In this document: in pieces, positions 18,117-26,184 of the stretch
Numbering within the stretch: the first letter of the stretch is position 1
Layout: each line of letters opens with the position of its first letter
Origin: Jiulongibacter sp966250325
GTDB lineage: Bacteria > Bacteroidota > Bacteroidia > Cytophagales > Spirosomataceae
NCBI GenBank assembly: GCA_966250325.1
Contig: CBINGY010000016.1
Span: 1-64,000 of the forward strand
Direction: 5' to 3'
Length of the DNA: 64,000 bases
Translations under genes and position numbers: made by a program
The notes under the pieces: generated by a model
Seen by the model: the letters and a program-made list of their open reading frames with translations, nothing else
Told to the model about the DNA's origin: nothing
Databases searched by the model: none

Positions 18117-19398
18117 ACTTCAGGGTGCTTTCCAGCCCTACTCCCCGGCTACCTTTTATGAGAAATGCTTTATTGGAAAACGCCTTGTCCAGAAGCCAGT
18201 TATGCAGGGAAAATTTATCTGTAAAATAAAACGCTTTAGGCAGATGCTTTAGGGCAGCTTTCATGTTTTCTCCAAACAAAACCACCACTTCAAAATCACC
18301 CGTGGCCAGAATCTCCCCCATTTTTTCATGCTCGGCCTCAGAATCTTCGCCAAGTTCAAACATATCACCCAGAATCACCACCTTACCCTTTTCAGTCTTT
18401 AGGGCCATAAAATTCCTCACAGATGCTTCCATGGAAGAAGGATTTGCGTTGTACGCATCAAGAAAGAGACTATTACTTCCCTGCTCTATTTTCTGAGAGC
18501 GGTTGTTATCCGGATTATATGCTGCCAGGGCCTCGCAGGCCTTTGTAGTTTCTATATTGAAATAGATTCCGATGTTGAAGGCGGTTTGTATATTGTCAAA
18601 ATTATATTTTCCAGAAATGTGAGCGGTGTACTCTATTCCGGTGTCTGGCTCTTTGAACTTTATGGCCGGGCTTTCTTCCAACATTTGTAATGCACGCTCG
18701 TCGTTACCATAGAATACGGTGAGACGCATCTGGCGGTCCTCCACCATTTTCATAAGATTTTCATCGCGGGCATTTACAAAGGCAATGGCCTCATGGGCTT
18801 TCAGAAAATCATATAGCTCACCTTTCCCTTTCTTTACCCCCTCTACCCCACCAAAGCCTTCGAGGTGGGCTTTCCCTACATTGGTAATAAAGCCGTGAGT
18901 AGGTGCCGCAATTTCACTGAGCATCGCAATTTCCTTCTGGTGGTTTGCTCCCATTTCAATGATGGCTATTTCTGTATCTGCAGGCATGGAAAGCAGGGTA
19001 AGCGGCACTCCGATGTGATTATTGAGATTACCCGAAGTAGCGTGAACTTTATATCTGGTGGATAATACTGCCTTAAGAAGTTCCTTATTGGTAGTCTTCC
19101 CATTTGAGCCTGTAAGTGATATAACAGGAATTGAAAACTGCCTGCGGTGGTAATTGGCCAGTTTTTGCAGGGTTTCGAGAACATTCTCTACCAGGATACA
19201 CCGATCTTCGGTGGCATATTGGGCCTCGTCAATGACGGCATAGGAAGCTCCGTCGGTAAGAGCCTGAATTGCGAACTTGTTCCCATTGAAATTATCCCCT
19301 TTTAAAGCAAAAAAGAGATCATTGGGTTCAAGTTTCCGGGTATCTGTACATATCTTATTCGACCGGAGAAAATACGGGTATAATTCTTCTATACTCAT
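18100..19398 (-). CDS. murF: UDP-N-acetylmuramoyl-tripeptide--D-alanyl-D-alanine ligase
   Basis: MurF adds the D-Ala-D-Ala dipeptide to the UDP-MurNAc-tripeptide in the cytoplasm, the last soluble step of the peptidoglycan precursor. It has 432 residues in three Mur-ligase domains. The N-terminal uridine-binding part contains ICTDTRKLEPNDLFFALKG, the ATP P-loop is LTGSNGKTTNKELL (about residues 95-108), and the C-terminal domain has LFLDAYNANPSSMEASVRNF and ILGDMFELGEDSEAEHEKMG, both typical of MurF. It is separate from murE (39458), so the division/cell-wall cluster is dispersed here. Confidence 0.96.
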   Translation of the reverse strand: MSIEELYPYFLRSNKICTDTRKLEPNDLFFALKGDNFNGNKFAIQALTDGASYAVIDEAQYATEDRCILVENVLETLQKLANYHRRQFSIPVISLTGSNGKTTNKELLKAVLSTRYKVHATSGNLNNHIGVPLTLLSMPADTEIAIIEMGANHQKEIAMLSEIAAPTHGFITNVGKAHLEGFGGVEGVKKGKGELYDFLKAHEAIAFVNARDENLMKMVEDRQMRLTVFYGNDERALQMLEESPAIKFKEPDTGIEYTAHISGKYNFDNIQTAFNIGIYFNIETTKACEALAAYNPDNNRSQKIEQGSNSLFLDAYNANPSSMEASVRNFMALKTEKGKVVILGDMFELGEDSEAEHEKMGEILATGDFEVVVLFGENMKAALKHLPKAFYFTDKFSLHNWLLDKAFSNKAFLIKGSRGVGLESTLKFIGEG

Positions 19399-19457
19399 TC
19401 AGAGATTGCATGATTTTGCACTCAAATTTCGGCTTAATTTTCTAATTTCAAGACTTC

Positions 19458-19943
19458 ATGCGAGTATACACCTCATATTTAGATTCGTCATGCGGGCCAC
19501 TGGAGCTACAATGTTCAGAAACAGGGGTTAAGAAGGTTTCATTTGTTGCCGGCTCTGATGAAGAAAGCTTGGATAAGCCTCCCATTCTTCTGGAACTGGA
19601 AGAGCAGCTATCTGCCTATTTGGAAGGTAATCTTCGTGATTTTGACCTTCCTTTTGAGCCGGAAGGCACCGAATTTCAAAAACGCGTATGGGCCGAACTC
19701 GTCAAAATACCTTATGGAAAAACCATTTCCTATGATGAACTGGCGGCCAGACTGGGTGACCCGAAGGTGATCCGTGCAGCGGCCTCTGCCAACGGTAAAA
19801 ATCCTATCGGTATTCTTATCCCCTGTCACCGCGTAATCGGGAAAAACGGAAATCTGGTAGGATACGCAGGTGGCCTGCCCAAAAAGCGGTTTCTGCTGGA
19901 ACTAGAGAACCGGGTGGCCAATGGGGTTTTGGAGTTGTTTTGA
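19458..19943 (+). CDS. ogt: Methylated-DNA--protein-cysteine methyltransferase
   Basis: Suicidal repair of O6-methylguanine (and O4-methylthymine). A 161-residue protein with the active-site motif IPCHRVIGKNGNLVGYAGGL (nucleophile Cys123), the helix-turn-helix sequence KTISYDELAARLGDPKVIRA and the family's N-terminal domain. The start ATG 19458 is 59 bp from the divergent murF start, so the two promoters share this short gap. Confidence 0.95.
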   Translation: MRVYTSYLDSSCGPLELQCSETGVKKVSFVAGSDEESLDKPPILLELEEQLSAYLEGNLRDFDLPFEPEGTEFQKRVWAELVKIPYGKTISYDELAARLGDPKVIRAAASANGKNPIGILIPCHRVIGKNGNLVGYAGGLPKKRFLLELENRVANGVLELF

Positions 19944-20000
19944 AAATTTTGCCAGTTAAGAGCCTGTTTACTAACTTTATCCAGTTAAACTAAATTCCTC

Positions 20001-22211
20001 ATGAAGCTAACTCTACTAGTACTTATTCTCCCATACTTGGGATTTGCACAACAAGACTCCATTTGGGCAAAGGCGGAGATGAATCCACCGGCGATAACAT
20101 CTGTCAATGCGGTGAGTTATAACAGTATGGATCAGGGAATCGTCAATTTTGAAAATTTAAACGTCACCAGGAGTGACAAAAATGAATATCTCATTAAAAC
20201 CTGGTTCAATAGAGAAAATACTTCGTCAAATAAGCTTCAAATACTTTCGACAAATGGGGAGCTGGTTACAGTAAATCATTCTACGCAAAAATCAGCAGCC
20301 ACGGTTTTCCCGCTATATCAGGACCTATTCAAATACGGCGATAGCTATGTTCAAGTTACGGAATTTCAAGCCGATGGATATTCCGATTCGGTTTATGTAT
20401 TTTACCCAAACAAGACTCTCAAAGAATCATTTGCCATAAATACACATGAAATTCAAAACGTATTTCTGGAAAACGATAAACTGATTTTTGTCTCAAACGG
20501 ACTGACCAGCCAGAGTAGTTTTCTTCTTGTTTATGATCTCACGGGCACCTTGATAAAGGAAGAACCCATCGGTTTTTGGATATCCGAATCCAATTATCAA
20601 AATAACGAATTGATTGTATGCGGTAGAGAAGGGGGCAGTATTAAAGTATACTCCAATCAATTGGATTTTATCGTGGGATTTACTGTTGGATTCTACGCCG
20701 ATTATTCTTTTGGAAACGGCTTTGTTATTGCCCATTCGGCAGAAAAGAATGTGCATTATAACCTGAACACTAAAATTGTTAAGAATCTAAACCCGGCTAT
20801 TGATCAGGTGATTACAGATCCGAAATCGGAAACATTTTATGTGAGACTTGGAAATACACTGGAAGAATATGATGCCAATCTTGTGAAAGACACCGTTTTG
20901 GAACTCCCCGGCCTTTCATCTCCCGGAAAATCTCTCATGGAGGTAGAGTTTAAAAATCCCTACTTCCTGGTAACCCAGACTTTTGTGGGTGATTTTTACA
21001 ACAGAATGTATTTTGTTCTCAATAAAAACGGAGATGTTCTTTATCAGGAGCAGGTGAGATATGCTGACAATGCCGAGCCGATGAATTTTGCCACTATAGA
21101 AACGGATCCGGCTGGCCATGTACTCTTTTTCAGTCCGAACGGGCTAACGAAAGTAAAGGCTTCGGGAGAAATTTTATGGCATAGAGATAAACCATTTGTG
21201 AAACGCATCTATCTGAAACCCCAGCTTTTTATGAATGAGGATGGTTCCTTTATGGTTTTGGCTAATTACAACTTGTGGAATGCAGTGGCGATTCTTTTTG
21301 AAAACGATGAAAGCCGTTGCAGATATTCCGTAAATAACCCAATCCCTGAAAAAGCATGTGCCCCCTCCAACCAGGTAAAACATCAGTACATAAGTAGTTT
21401 TACCGGGAATCTTACGGGAATCCAACTGCTGCAGGGAAACTCAGCTTTGCCCTCAGTAGATTTGCCATACAATTCCCTGGGGCTGTCTTTCAACTGGTAT
21501 AAAGATGGCCATTTGGACAGCACCAATTACCTATATACTCCTGATCCCGGCCACACCTACCTTCTGGAGATAGCACAGCCAGGCTGTAGTAATAAAAGCG
21601 AGCCTGTTCACTTTTCTTATGGAAATAATGACGAGCTATTATCTCCTAAACTTACGGCCAAAGATGACAGAGTAGCTATTGGAAACAGTACTTACCTGAT
21701 TGGCAGTTGTGATAATGCTTTAGTGAGCTTCCAGCAGCTACCCCCTAACATGACGCCAAATATGGATCAGGATGAGCTTATGGTGACTCCTGAAAGTACC
21801 ACGACTTACTCCATGACTTGTCAAAGAAACCTTCGCCCGCTTGTTTATAGCTCACAGGATGGTTATAAATTGGGCGAACCAGTGCTTTCATGCGAGACTT
21901 CAGTGAAGGAGGTTCAAGTCATAGTTTATGACCCAAACGCCGTCTTGAGTAAAACTTCGGAAGCCCCTGAAATAAAACTCTTTCCCAATCCAAGTACTCG
22001 GTATTTTCAGGTTCTTAACAAAGAAGGTGAAAAACTCATAAGACTTGAAATCCTGAATAGCCTGGGTCAGCTTGTTCATTCATACCGGGAAAATGAAATT
22101 CCGGAATCTCAGCGAATTGACCTCTCCACCACTATATATAAACCCGCGGTGTATCTCGTTAGGATGAGTTTTTCTAAAAACATAAGAACTTTAAAGCTAG
22201 TAATTCAATAA
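20001..22211 (+). CDS. Secreted protein with T9SS type A sorting domain
   Basis: A secreted protein of 736 residues. The signal peptide is MKLTLLVLILPYLGFAQ. The body is beta-rich without a domain I can name; an Ig-like section surrounds LSFNWYKDGHLDSTNYLYTP. The C-terminal ~75 residues from IKLFPNPSTRYFQVLN to the end form a T9SS type A sorting domain. It resembles the protein at 2380-4653 in length, order of parts and the WYKDG/WYENG segment. A TAACTTTA sequence at 19972-19979 is one base off the -7 consensus. Function unknown. Confidence 0.85.
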   Translation: MKLTLLVLILPYLGFAQQDSIWAKAEMNPPAITSVNAVSYNSMDQGIVNFENLNVTRSDKNEYLIKTWFNRENTSSNKLQILSTNGELVTVNHSTQKSAATVFPLYQDLFKYGDSYVQVTEFQADGYSDSVYVFYPNKTLKESFAINTHEIQNVFLENDKLIFVSNGLTSQSSFLLVYDLTGTLIKEEPIGFWISESNYQNNELIVCGREGGSIKVYSNQLDFIVGFTVGFYADYSFGNGFVIAHSAEKNVHYNLNTKIVKNLNPAIDQVITDPKSETFYVRLGNTLEEYDANLVKDTVLELPGLSSPGKSLMEVEFKNPYFLVTQTFVGDFYNRMYFVLNKNGDVLYQEQVRYADNAEPMNFATIETDPAGHVLFFSPNGLTKVKASGEILWHRDKPFVKRIYLKPQLFMNEDGSFMVLANYNLWNAVAILFENDESRCRYSVNNPIPEKACAPSNQVKHQYISSFTGNLTGIQLLQGNSALPSVDLPYNSLGLSFNWYKDGHLDSTNYLYTPDPGHTYLLEIAQPGCSNKSEPVHFSYGNNDELLSPKLTAKDDRVAIGNSTYLIGSCDNALVSFQQLPPNMTPNMDQDELMVTPESTTTYSMTCQRNLRPLVYSSQDGYKLGEPVLSCETSVKEVQVIVYDPNAVLSKTSEAPEIKLFPNPSTRYFQVLNKEGEKLIRLEILNSLGQLVHSYRENEIPESQRIDLSTTIYKPAVYLVRMSFSKNIRTLKLVIQ

Positions 22212-22218
22212 CAACCTC

Positions 22219-22243
22219 ACTTCAACGCCTCCCAAAGTACCTC
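22219..22243. repeat. Direct repeat, copy A (remnant of the dehydrogenase 3' end)
   Basis: 25 bp, identical at 24 positions to 22951-22975. On the minus strand it still encodes Val-Leu-Trp-Glu-Ala-Leu-Lys plus a stop, the same C-terminal residues as the dehydrogenase at 22943-25912. The two copies bracket the small lipoprotein gene at a 732-bp period. Confidence 0.85.
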
Positions 22244-22422
22244 TGGGATTTTGGAATAGTTTTCAAATAAGCTTGTCAATTCTATTTACACCACTTAATC
22301 ACTTACAATTTGTTAATCGCAGGTATTATCAATTTTCGATATACGATATAATTGACACTTATTATATCTGGCTTGATAGAAGAATCCCTAGTTGATTAAA
22401 GTTGAAAATAATTATGACGCAT

Positions 22423-22929
22423 CTAACGATTTTCTACCGGTATGTCTTTGAAATTACCGTAAATATGAACCAACTCGTCATTAACAGGAATATCTGCTTC
22501 AAATTCTCCCGTAACTAAATCACCCTTAAATTTATCTACTCTTAATTTCCCATTTACATGACCTTCATTATAATTATCGTATTGGATATCATTATATAAA
22601 TGAAGAGATAGAATTTTTAGTTTACAAAGCCCCTTTCTTGAAAACCCTTGAGTTCTAAAGGAAATAGACCCATCATAATTGTTCCCTTTTGATGAGCTCA
22701 AAGAAAGTAAATAATATATATTCAACTCCCCCTCTTCATCCAAAACGGGATGTATTTCAATGTACTTGAAACAATAAATTGTATCATTAACTGTCAATCC
22801 AAATTGATGTTTGAATGAATCCTGATTTGAGGATTCACACAAGAAATTGATTCTTTTACTTCGAACTTCACTTTTTTGACAGCCAAAGAAACTAGTCCAA
22901 ATGACTAAAACAATAAGTCTGTTTTTCAT
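22423..22929 (-). CDS. Small putative lipoprotein, function unknown
   Basis: A putative lipoprotein of 168 residues. A short basic N-terminus and hydrophobic stretch lead to the lipobox SFFGC (Cys17), so it should be lipidated and sit in the inner or outer membrane facing the periplasm. The rest is beta-rich and contains GSISFRTQGFSRKGLCKLKI; no family recognised. The gene and its flanks are clearly more A/T-rich than the neighbouring dehydrogenase gene. It lies inside a segment bordered by a 25-bp direct repeat, suggesting insertion beside the end of that gene. Confidence 0.7.
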   Translation of the reverse strand: MKNRLIVLVIWTSFFGCQKSEVRSKRINFLCESSNQDSFKHQFGLTVNDTIYCFKYIEIHPVLDEEGELNIYYLLSLSSSKGNNYDGSISFRTQGFSRKGLCKLKILSLHLYNDIQYDNYNEGHVNGKLRVDKFKGDLVTGEFEADIPVNDELVHIYGNFKDIPVENR

Positions 22930-22942
22930 AAGAAAAAGAGTT

Positions 22943-25912
22943 TTAAAATAACTTCAACGCCTCCCAAAGCACCTCCACGGGGTGTTTGGCTTCGCGGCCG
23001 GTGCCATCATGAATCTGGTGCCGGCAGCTGGTGCCGGGTGCGGCTATGATGACTTCATCTGGCTGCTGCCGAACGGTCGGGAAAAGCACCAGCTCCCCGA
23101 TTTTCATGGAAAGATCGTAATGTTCTTTTTCATAGCCAAAGGAGCCACTCATACCGCAGCAGCCGCTGGGGATAAGCTGTACCTCGTAGCCTTCGGGCAG
23201 AGAAAGCATTTTTTTGGTAGGCACCATGGAGCTCACGGCCTTCTGCTGGCAATGGCCGTGTAATTTGATCAGACGTTTTTCGGTTTTGAATACCGACTTG
23301 TCAATTCGTTTGGCATCGATTTCACGAGCCAGAAATTCGTCAATCATGAGTGCATTCTTGCCGAGCAATTCTGCTTTTACAGCCATGTCTTCATTGACCA
23401 GTTCCGGGTAGTCATCACGAAAAGCCAGAATACAGGAAGGTTCTATACCAATGAGCGGAGTTTCAGCGGTAATGAGATCGGTCAGCATCTCTACATTTTT
23501 ATTTGCCCGGGCCTTACCTTCATCCAGCATACCTTTTGATAGGTACGGTCTGCCACTATCCACATGATCTGGAATTACCACCGCATAGCCGAGTTTATGC
23601 AGAAGCTGAATCGCTTTTTGACCTATGCTTACGTCATTATAGTTAGTAAATTCATCGCAGAAGAAATAGACCTTTCCTTTGCTTCCCTGCTCAAATTCTG
23701 CTGCATGCTTATCGTACCATTTCTTCAAGGTGGTGCTATGAAGCAGTGGCATGGTTCTATCCGGGTGAAAGCCTACCAGTCTGTTACCAATCCGACGAAG
23801 AAAATCTGTTTTGAACAGGAAGTTGTACACGCCCGGAGCCACAGAGCCCAGCTTACTCATTTTGGCAAAATTTGCGATGAGTTTTGACCGAACGGGCACT
23901 CCATTTTTCTTTTGGTAGTGGTAGAGAAACTCCATTTTGAGTTTGGCCATATCCACATTGCTTGGGCATTCAGATTTACATCCTTTGCAGAGCAGACACA
24001 AATCCAACACCTCTTTGGCTTCTTTGTTATCAAATCTATCCAGACCATTACCTTCTACTTTTTCAAAAGAAATCAGACCGTCTTTTCTGGTGAGAGCCTC
24101 CCGAAGCATATTGGCCCGGGCCCGGGTGGTATCTTTTTCATTTTTTGTGGCCATGTAACTGGGGCACATGCTACCTCCGCTCAAGTGAGATTTACGGCAG
24201 TCGCCACTTCCGTTACATTGCTCGGCATGCTGAAGAATATTCTGATTTTTAAACCGGAACATGGTGTCAAACTCCGGAGTTTGCTGACCGGCCTCATACC
24301 TCAGCATCTCGTTCATTGCAGGAGTATCAACAATCTTATTCGCATTGAAAACGCCATTGGGATCCCAGGTGTACTTCAGTTTTTTGAGAAGAAGGTAATT
24401 TTTGGGTCCAATTTGTTGCGGGATAAATTCCCCTCTTAATCGTCCGTCGCCGTGCTCGCCACTCAGAGAACCCCTGTAACGTTTGACTAGATCAGAGATA
24501 TCCTGAGCCACTTCTCTGAATTGCTCTTTACCTGTTTGAGTTTTTAGATTAATTATGGGTCGAAGATGTAGCTCACCGCTGCCGGCATGTGCGTAATGAA
24601 CCATGTCAAATCCTTTGGCAGCCATGGTAGCATCAAATTCATCTATATATTCCGGCAAATCCTGAACATCAACGGCTGTATCTTCAATGACCGGAACGGC
24701 CTTGTCATCTCCGGGCACGTTACCCAAGAGACCAAGCCCGGCTTTTCTGAGGGTCCAGACCTTTTTCACATCATCCCCGTACAATACCGGATGGTGATAT
24801 CCGAGATTTTGAGATTTGAGATCGGCTAACACTGCATCTACCTTTTTATCTAACTCCTCCTTGGTGTGTTCAGAGATTTCTGTCACCAGCAATGCCACCG
24901 GATCTCCCTCCACAAAAAAGCGGTTGGCCATTTGTTCTTTATTGGCTTTTGTACATTCCAGAATGTGATGATCCATCAATTCTACTGCCGTGGGGCCATA
25001 CTTTAAAGCAACAAGATTGGCCCTCAGGGATTCATTGATTGACGGATGATGCGAGGCAATAACCGCCTGAAATTTGGGAGGAAGCTCATTGACATGAATT
25101 TTTATCTCAGTAATGAACATCAGAGTTCCTTCAGATCCGGCAATCAACTTACAGAAATTGAAGTCTTCGTCAGATTCCGGTGTAAAGGGTTTAGTTTCCA
25201 GAAGCTCATCAATCGCATAGCCGGTATTTCTTCTACGGATAGACCTTTTGGGATATTCTGCCCGGATCTCGTCGGCGTTTTCCTTACTCGAAAGCATTTC
25301 TGCCGCCTGCTGATAGATTCTGTCTTCAAGAGTAAGTTCTTTTTTAAGTCTGAACCCTTCAATTTTTTCTTCAAACTCATCCAGGCTCATAGATTTGAAC
25401 GTAACAAACGAGCCATCGCTCAGAAAACCTTTCACTTCCAGGAGGTGATCGCGGGTGCTGCCATAAACCACAGAATTACTCCCACAGGAGTTATTTCCTA
25501 CCATTCCACCTATCATGGCCCGGTTTGCTGTGCTGGTTTCAGGACCAAAATACAGACCATAAGGTTTCAGGAACATGTTTAATTCATCGCGAACCACCCC
25601 GGGCTGAAGTCTCACCCAGGACTCCTTTTCATTCACCTCCAGAATTTGGGTAAACGTACGGGAAACATCTACAATAATTCCCTTACCTACAACCTGTCCG
25701 GCAAGGGAAGTTCCGGCCGTACGGGGTACCAGGGTTATTTTTCTTTTACCCGCAAACCCGATAAGTAGTTTAATATCCTCTTCGTCTTTTGGAAAAGCCA
25801 CACCAAGCGGCATTTCTCTGTATGCTGAGGCGTCGGTGGCGTAGAGCGTTCTGGTAAGTTTATCGTCAAAAAATTCACCTTTAAATCTGGAAAGAAGGGG
25901 GCCAAAATCCAT
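22943..25912 (-). CDS. FAD-linked oxidase / Fe-S dehydrogenase (YdiJ-type, D-2-hydroxyacid)
   Basis: A 989-residue fusion. The N-terminal FAD-binding (PCMH-type) domain has LVPRTAGTSLAGQVVGKGI and MIGGMVGNNSCGSNSVVYG; the FAD-oxidase C-terminal domain has HAGSGELHLRPIINL and GSLSGEHGDGRLRGEF. A ferredoxin-like 4Fe-4S section follows (CNGSGDCRKSHLSGG, CLLCKGCKSECPSNVDM) and then a GlpC-like CCG region (GIEPSCILAFRDDYPE, LIPSGCCGMSGSFGYEKEHY). This order matches E. coli YdiJ and related D-lactate or D-2-hydroxyglutarate dehydrogenases. The exact substrate cannot be told. The protein is likely membrane-peripheral, passing electrons to quinone. Confidence 0.93.
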   Translation of the reverse strand: MDFGPLLSRFKGEFFDDKLTRTLYATDASAYREMPLGVAFPKDEEDIKLLIGFAGKRKITLVPRTAGTSLAGQVVGKGIIVDVSRTFTQILEVNEKESWVRLQPGVVRDELNMFLKPYGLYFGPETSTANRAMIGGMVGNNSCGSNSVVYGSTRDHLLEVKGFLSDGSFVTFKSMSLDEFEEKIEGFRLKKELTLEDRIYQQAAEMLSSKENADEIRAEYPKRSIRRRNTGYAIDELLETKPFTPESDEDFNFCKLIAGSEGTLMFITEIKIHVNELPPKFQAVIASHHPSINESLRANLVALKYGPTAVELMDHHILECTKANKEQMANRFFVEGDPVALLVTEISEHTKEELDKKVDAVLADLKSQNLGYHHPVLYGDDVKKVWTLRKAGLGLLGNVPGDDKAVPVIEDTAVDVQDLPEYIDEFDATMAAKGFDMVHYAHAGSGELHLRPIINLKTQTGKEQFREVAQDISDLVKRYRGSLSGEHGDGRLRGEFIPQQIGPKNYLLLKKLKYTWDPNGVFNANKIVDTPAMNEMLRYEAGQQTPEFDTMFRFKNQNILQHAEQCNGSGDCRKSHLSGGSMCPSYMATKNEKDTTRARANMLREALTRKDGLISFEKVEGNGLDRFDNKEAKEVLDLCLLCKGCKSECPSNVDMAKLKMEFLYHYQKKNGVPVRSKLIANFAKMSKLGSVAPGVYNFLFKTDFLRRIGNRLVGFHPDRTMPLLHSTTLKKWYDKHAAEFEQGSKGKVYFFCDEFTNYNDVSIGQKAIQLLHKLGYAVVIPDHVDSGRPYLSKGMLDEGKARANKNVEMLTDLITAETPLIGIEPSCILAFRDDYPELVNEDMAVKAELLGKNALMIDEFLAREIDAKRIDKSVFKTEKRLIKLHGHCQQKAVSSMVPTKKMLSLPEGYEVQLIPSGCCGMSGSFGYEKEHYDLSMKIGELVLFPTVRQQPDEVIIAAPGTSCRHQIHDGTGREAKHPVEVLWEALKLF
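22951..22975. repeat. Direct repeat, copy B (inside the dehydrogenase 3' end)
   Basis: Partner of 22219-22243 (24 of 25 bases identical). This copy is part of the intact dehydrogenase gene and encodes its last residues. Confidence 0.85.
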
Positions 25913-25974
25913 TGTAGAAATACGGTTACTAGATATGAGGGCGTAAAGATATTGTTAAAAATGAAAACCCTCAA

Positions 25975-26017
25975 TTTCCGGAAACGATTGCGTTTTTTCT
26001 GCAATCGTTTCCGGAAA
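25975..26017. promoter_or_regulatory. 17-bp perfect inverted repeat upstream of susC; possible twin LacI-type operator
   Basis: TTTCCGGAAACGATTGC (25975-25991) and its exact reverse complement (26001-26017) are separated by 9 bp. Each arm holds a CpG-centred AAnCGnTT core (GGAAACGATTGC), the general form of LacI/GalR-family operators, next to a 10-bp palindrome TTTCCGGAAA. It lies between the divergent dehydrogenase and susC genes (start codons 62 bp and 167 bp away). No T tract follows on either strand, so a terminator is unlikely. The rest of 25913-26184 shows nothing definite. Confidence 0.6.
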
Positions 26018-26184
26018 ATTATTACGACCGTTTACACATTTTTCGTCTTTGGAATTTTGGATTATGGCAGTATGTTTTTGTAGGTTTACGTCCTGTTTCC
26101 GGTTATTATACCTTATTTTATGTAAATAGTAACAAATGGTGTCAATACCCGAAAACCAAATTTCTAAACTTAAATCATAAACCT

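Noticed and set aside
23912..24439. 175-codon plus-strand frame opposite the FAD/Fe-S dehydrogenase
   Set aside because: Shadow of a recognised gene; Cys-rich Fe-S motifs and catalytic blocks are all on the other strand.
25046..25582. 178-codon plus-strand frame in the same dehydrogenase gene
   Set aside because: No homology signs; it overlaps the FAD-binding motifs of the gene on the opposite strand.
25975..26017. The susC-upstream inverted repeat as an intrinsic terminator
   Set aside because: It lies between divergent start codons and is not followed by a T tract on either strand; an operator or other regulatory role fits better.
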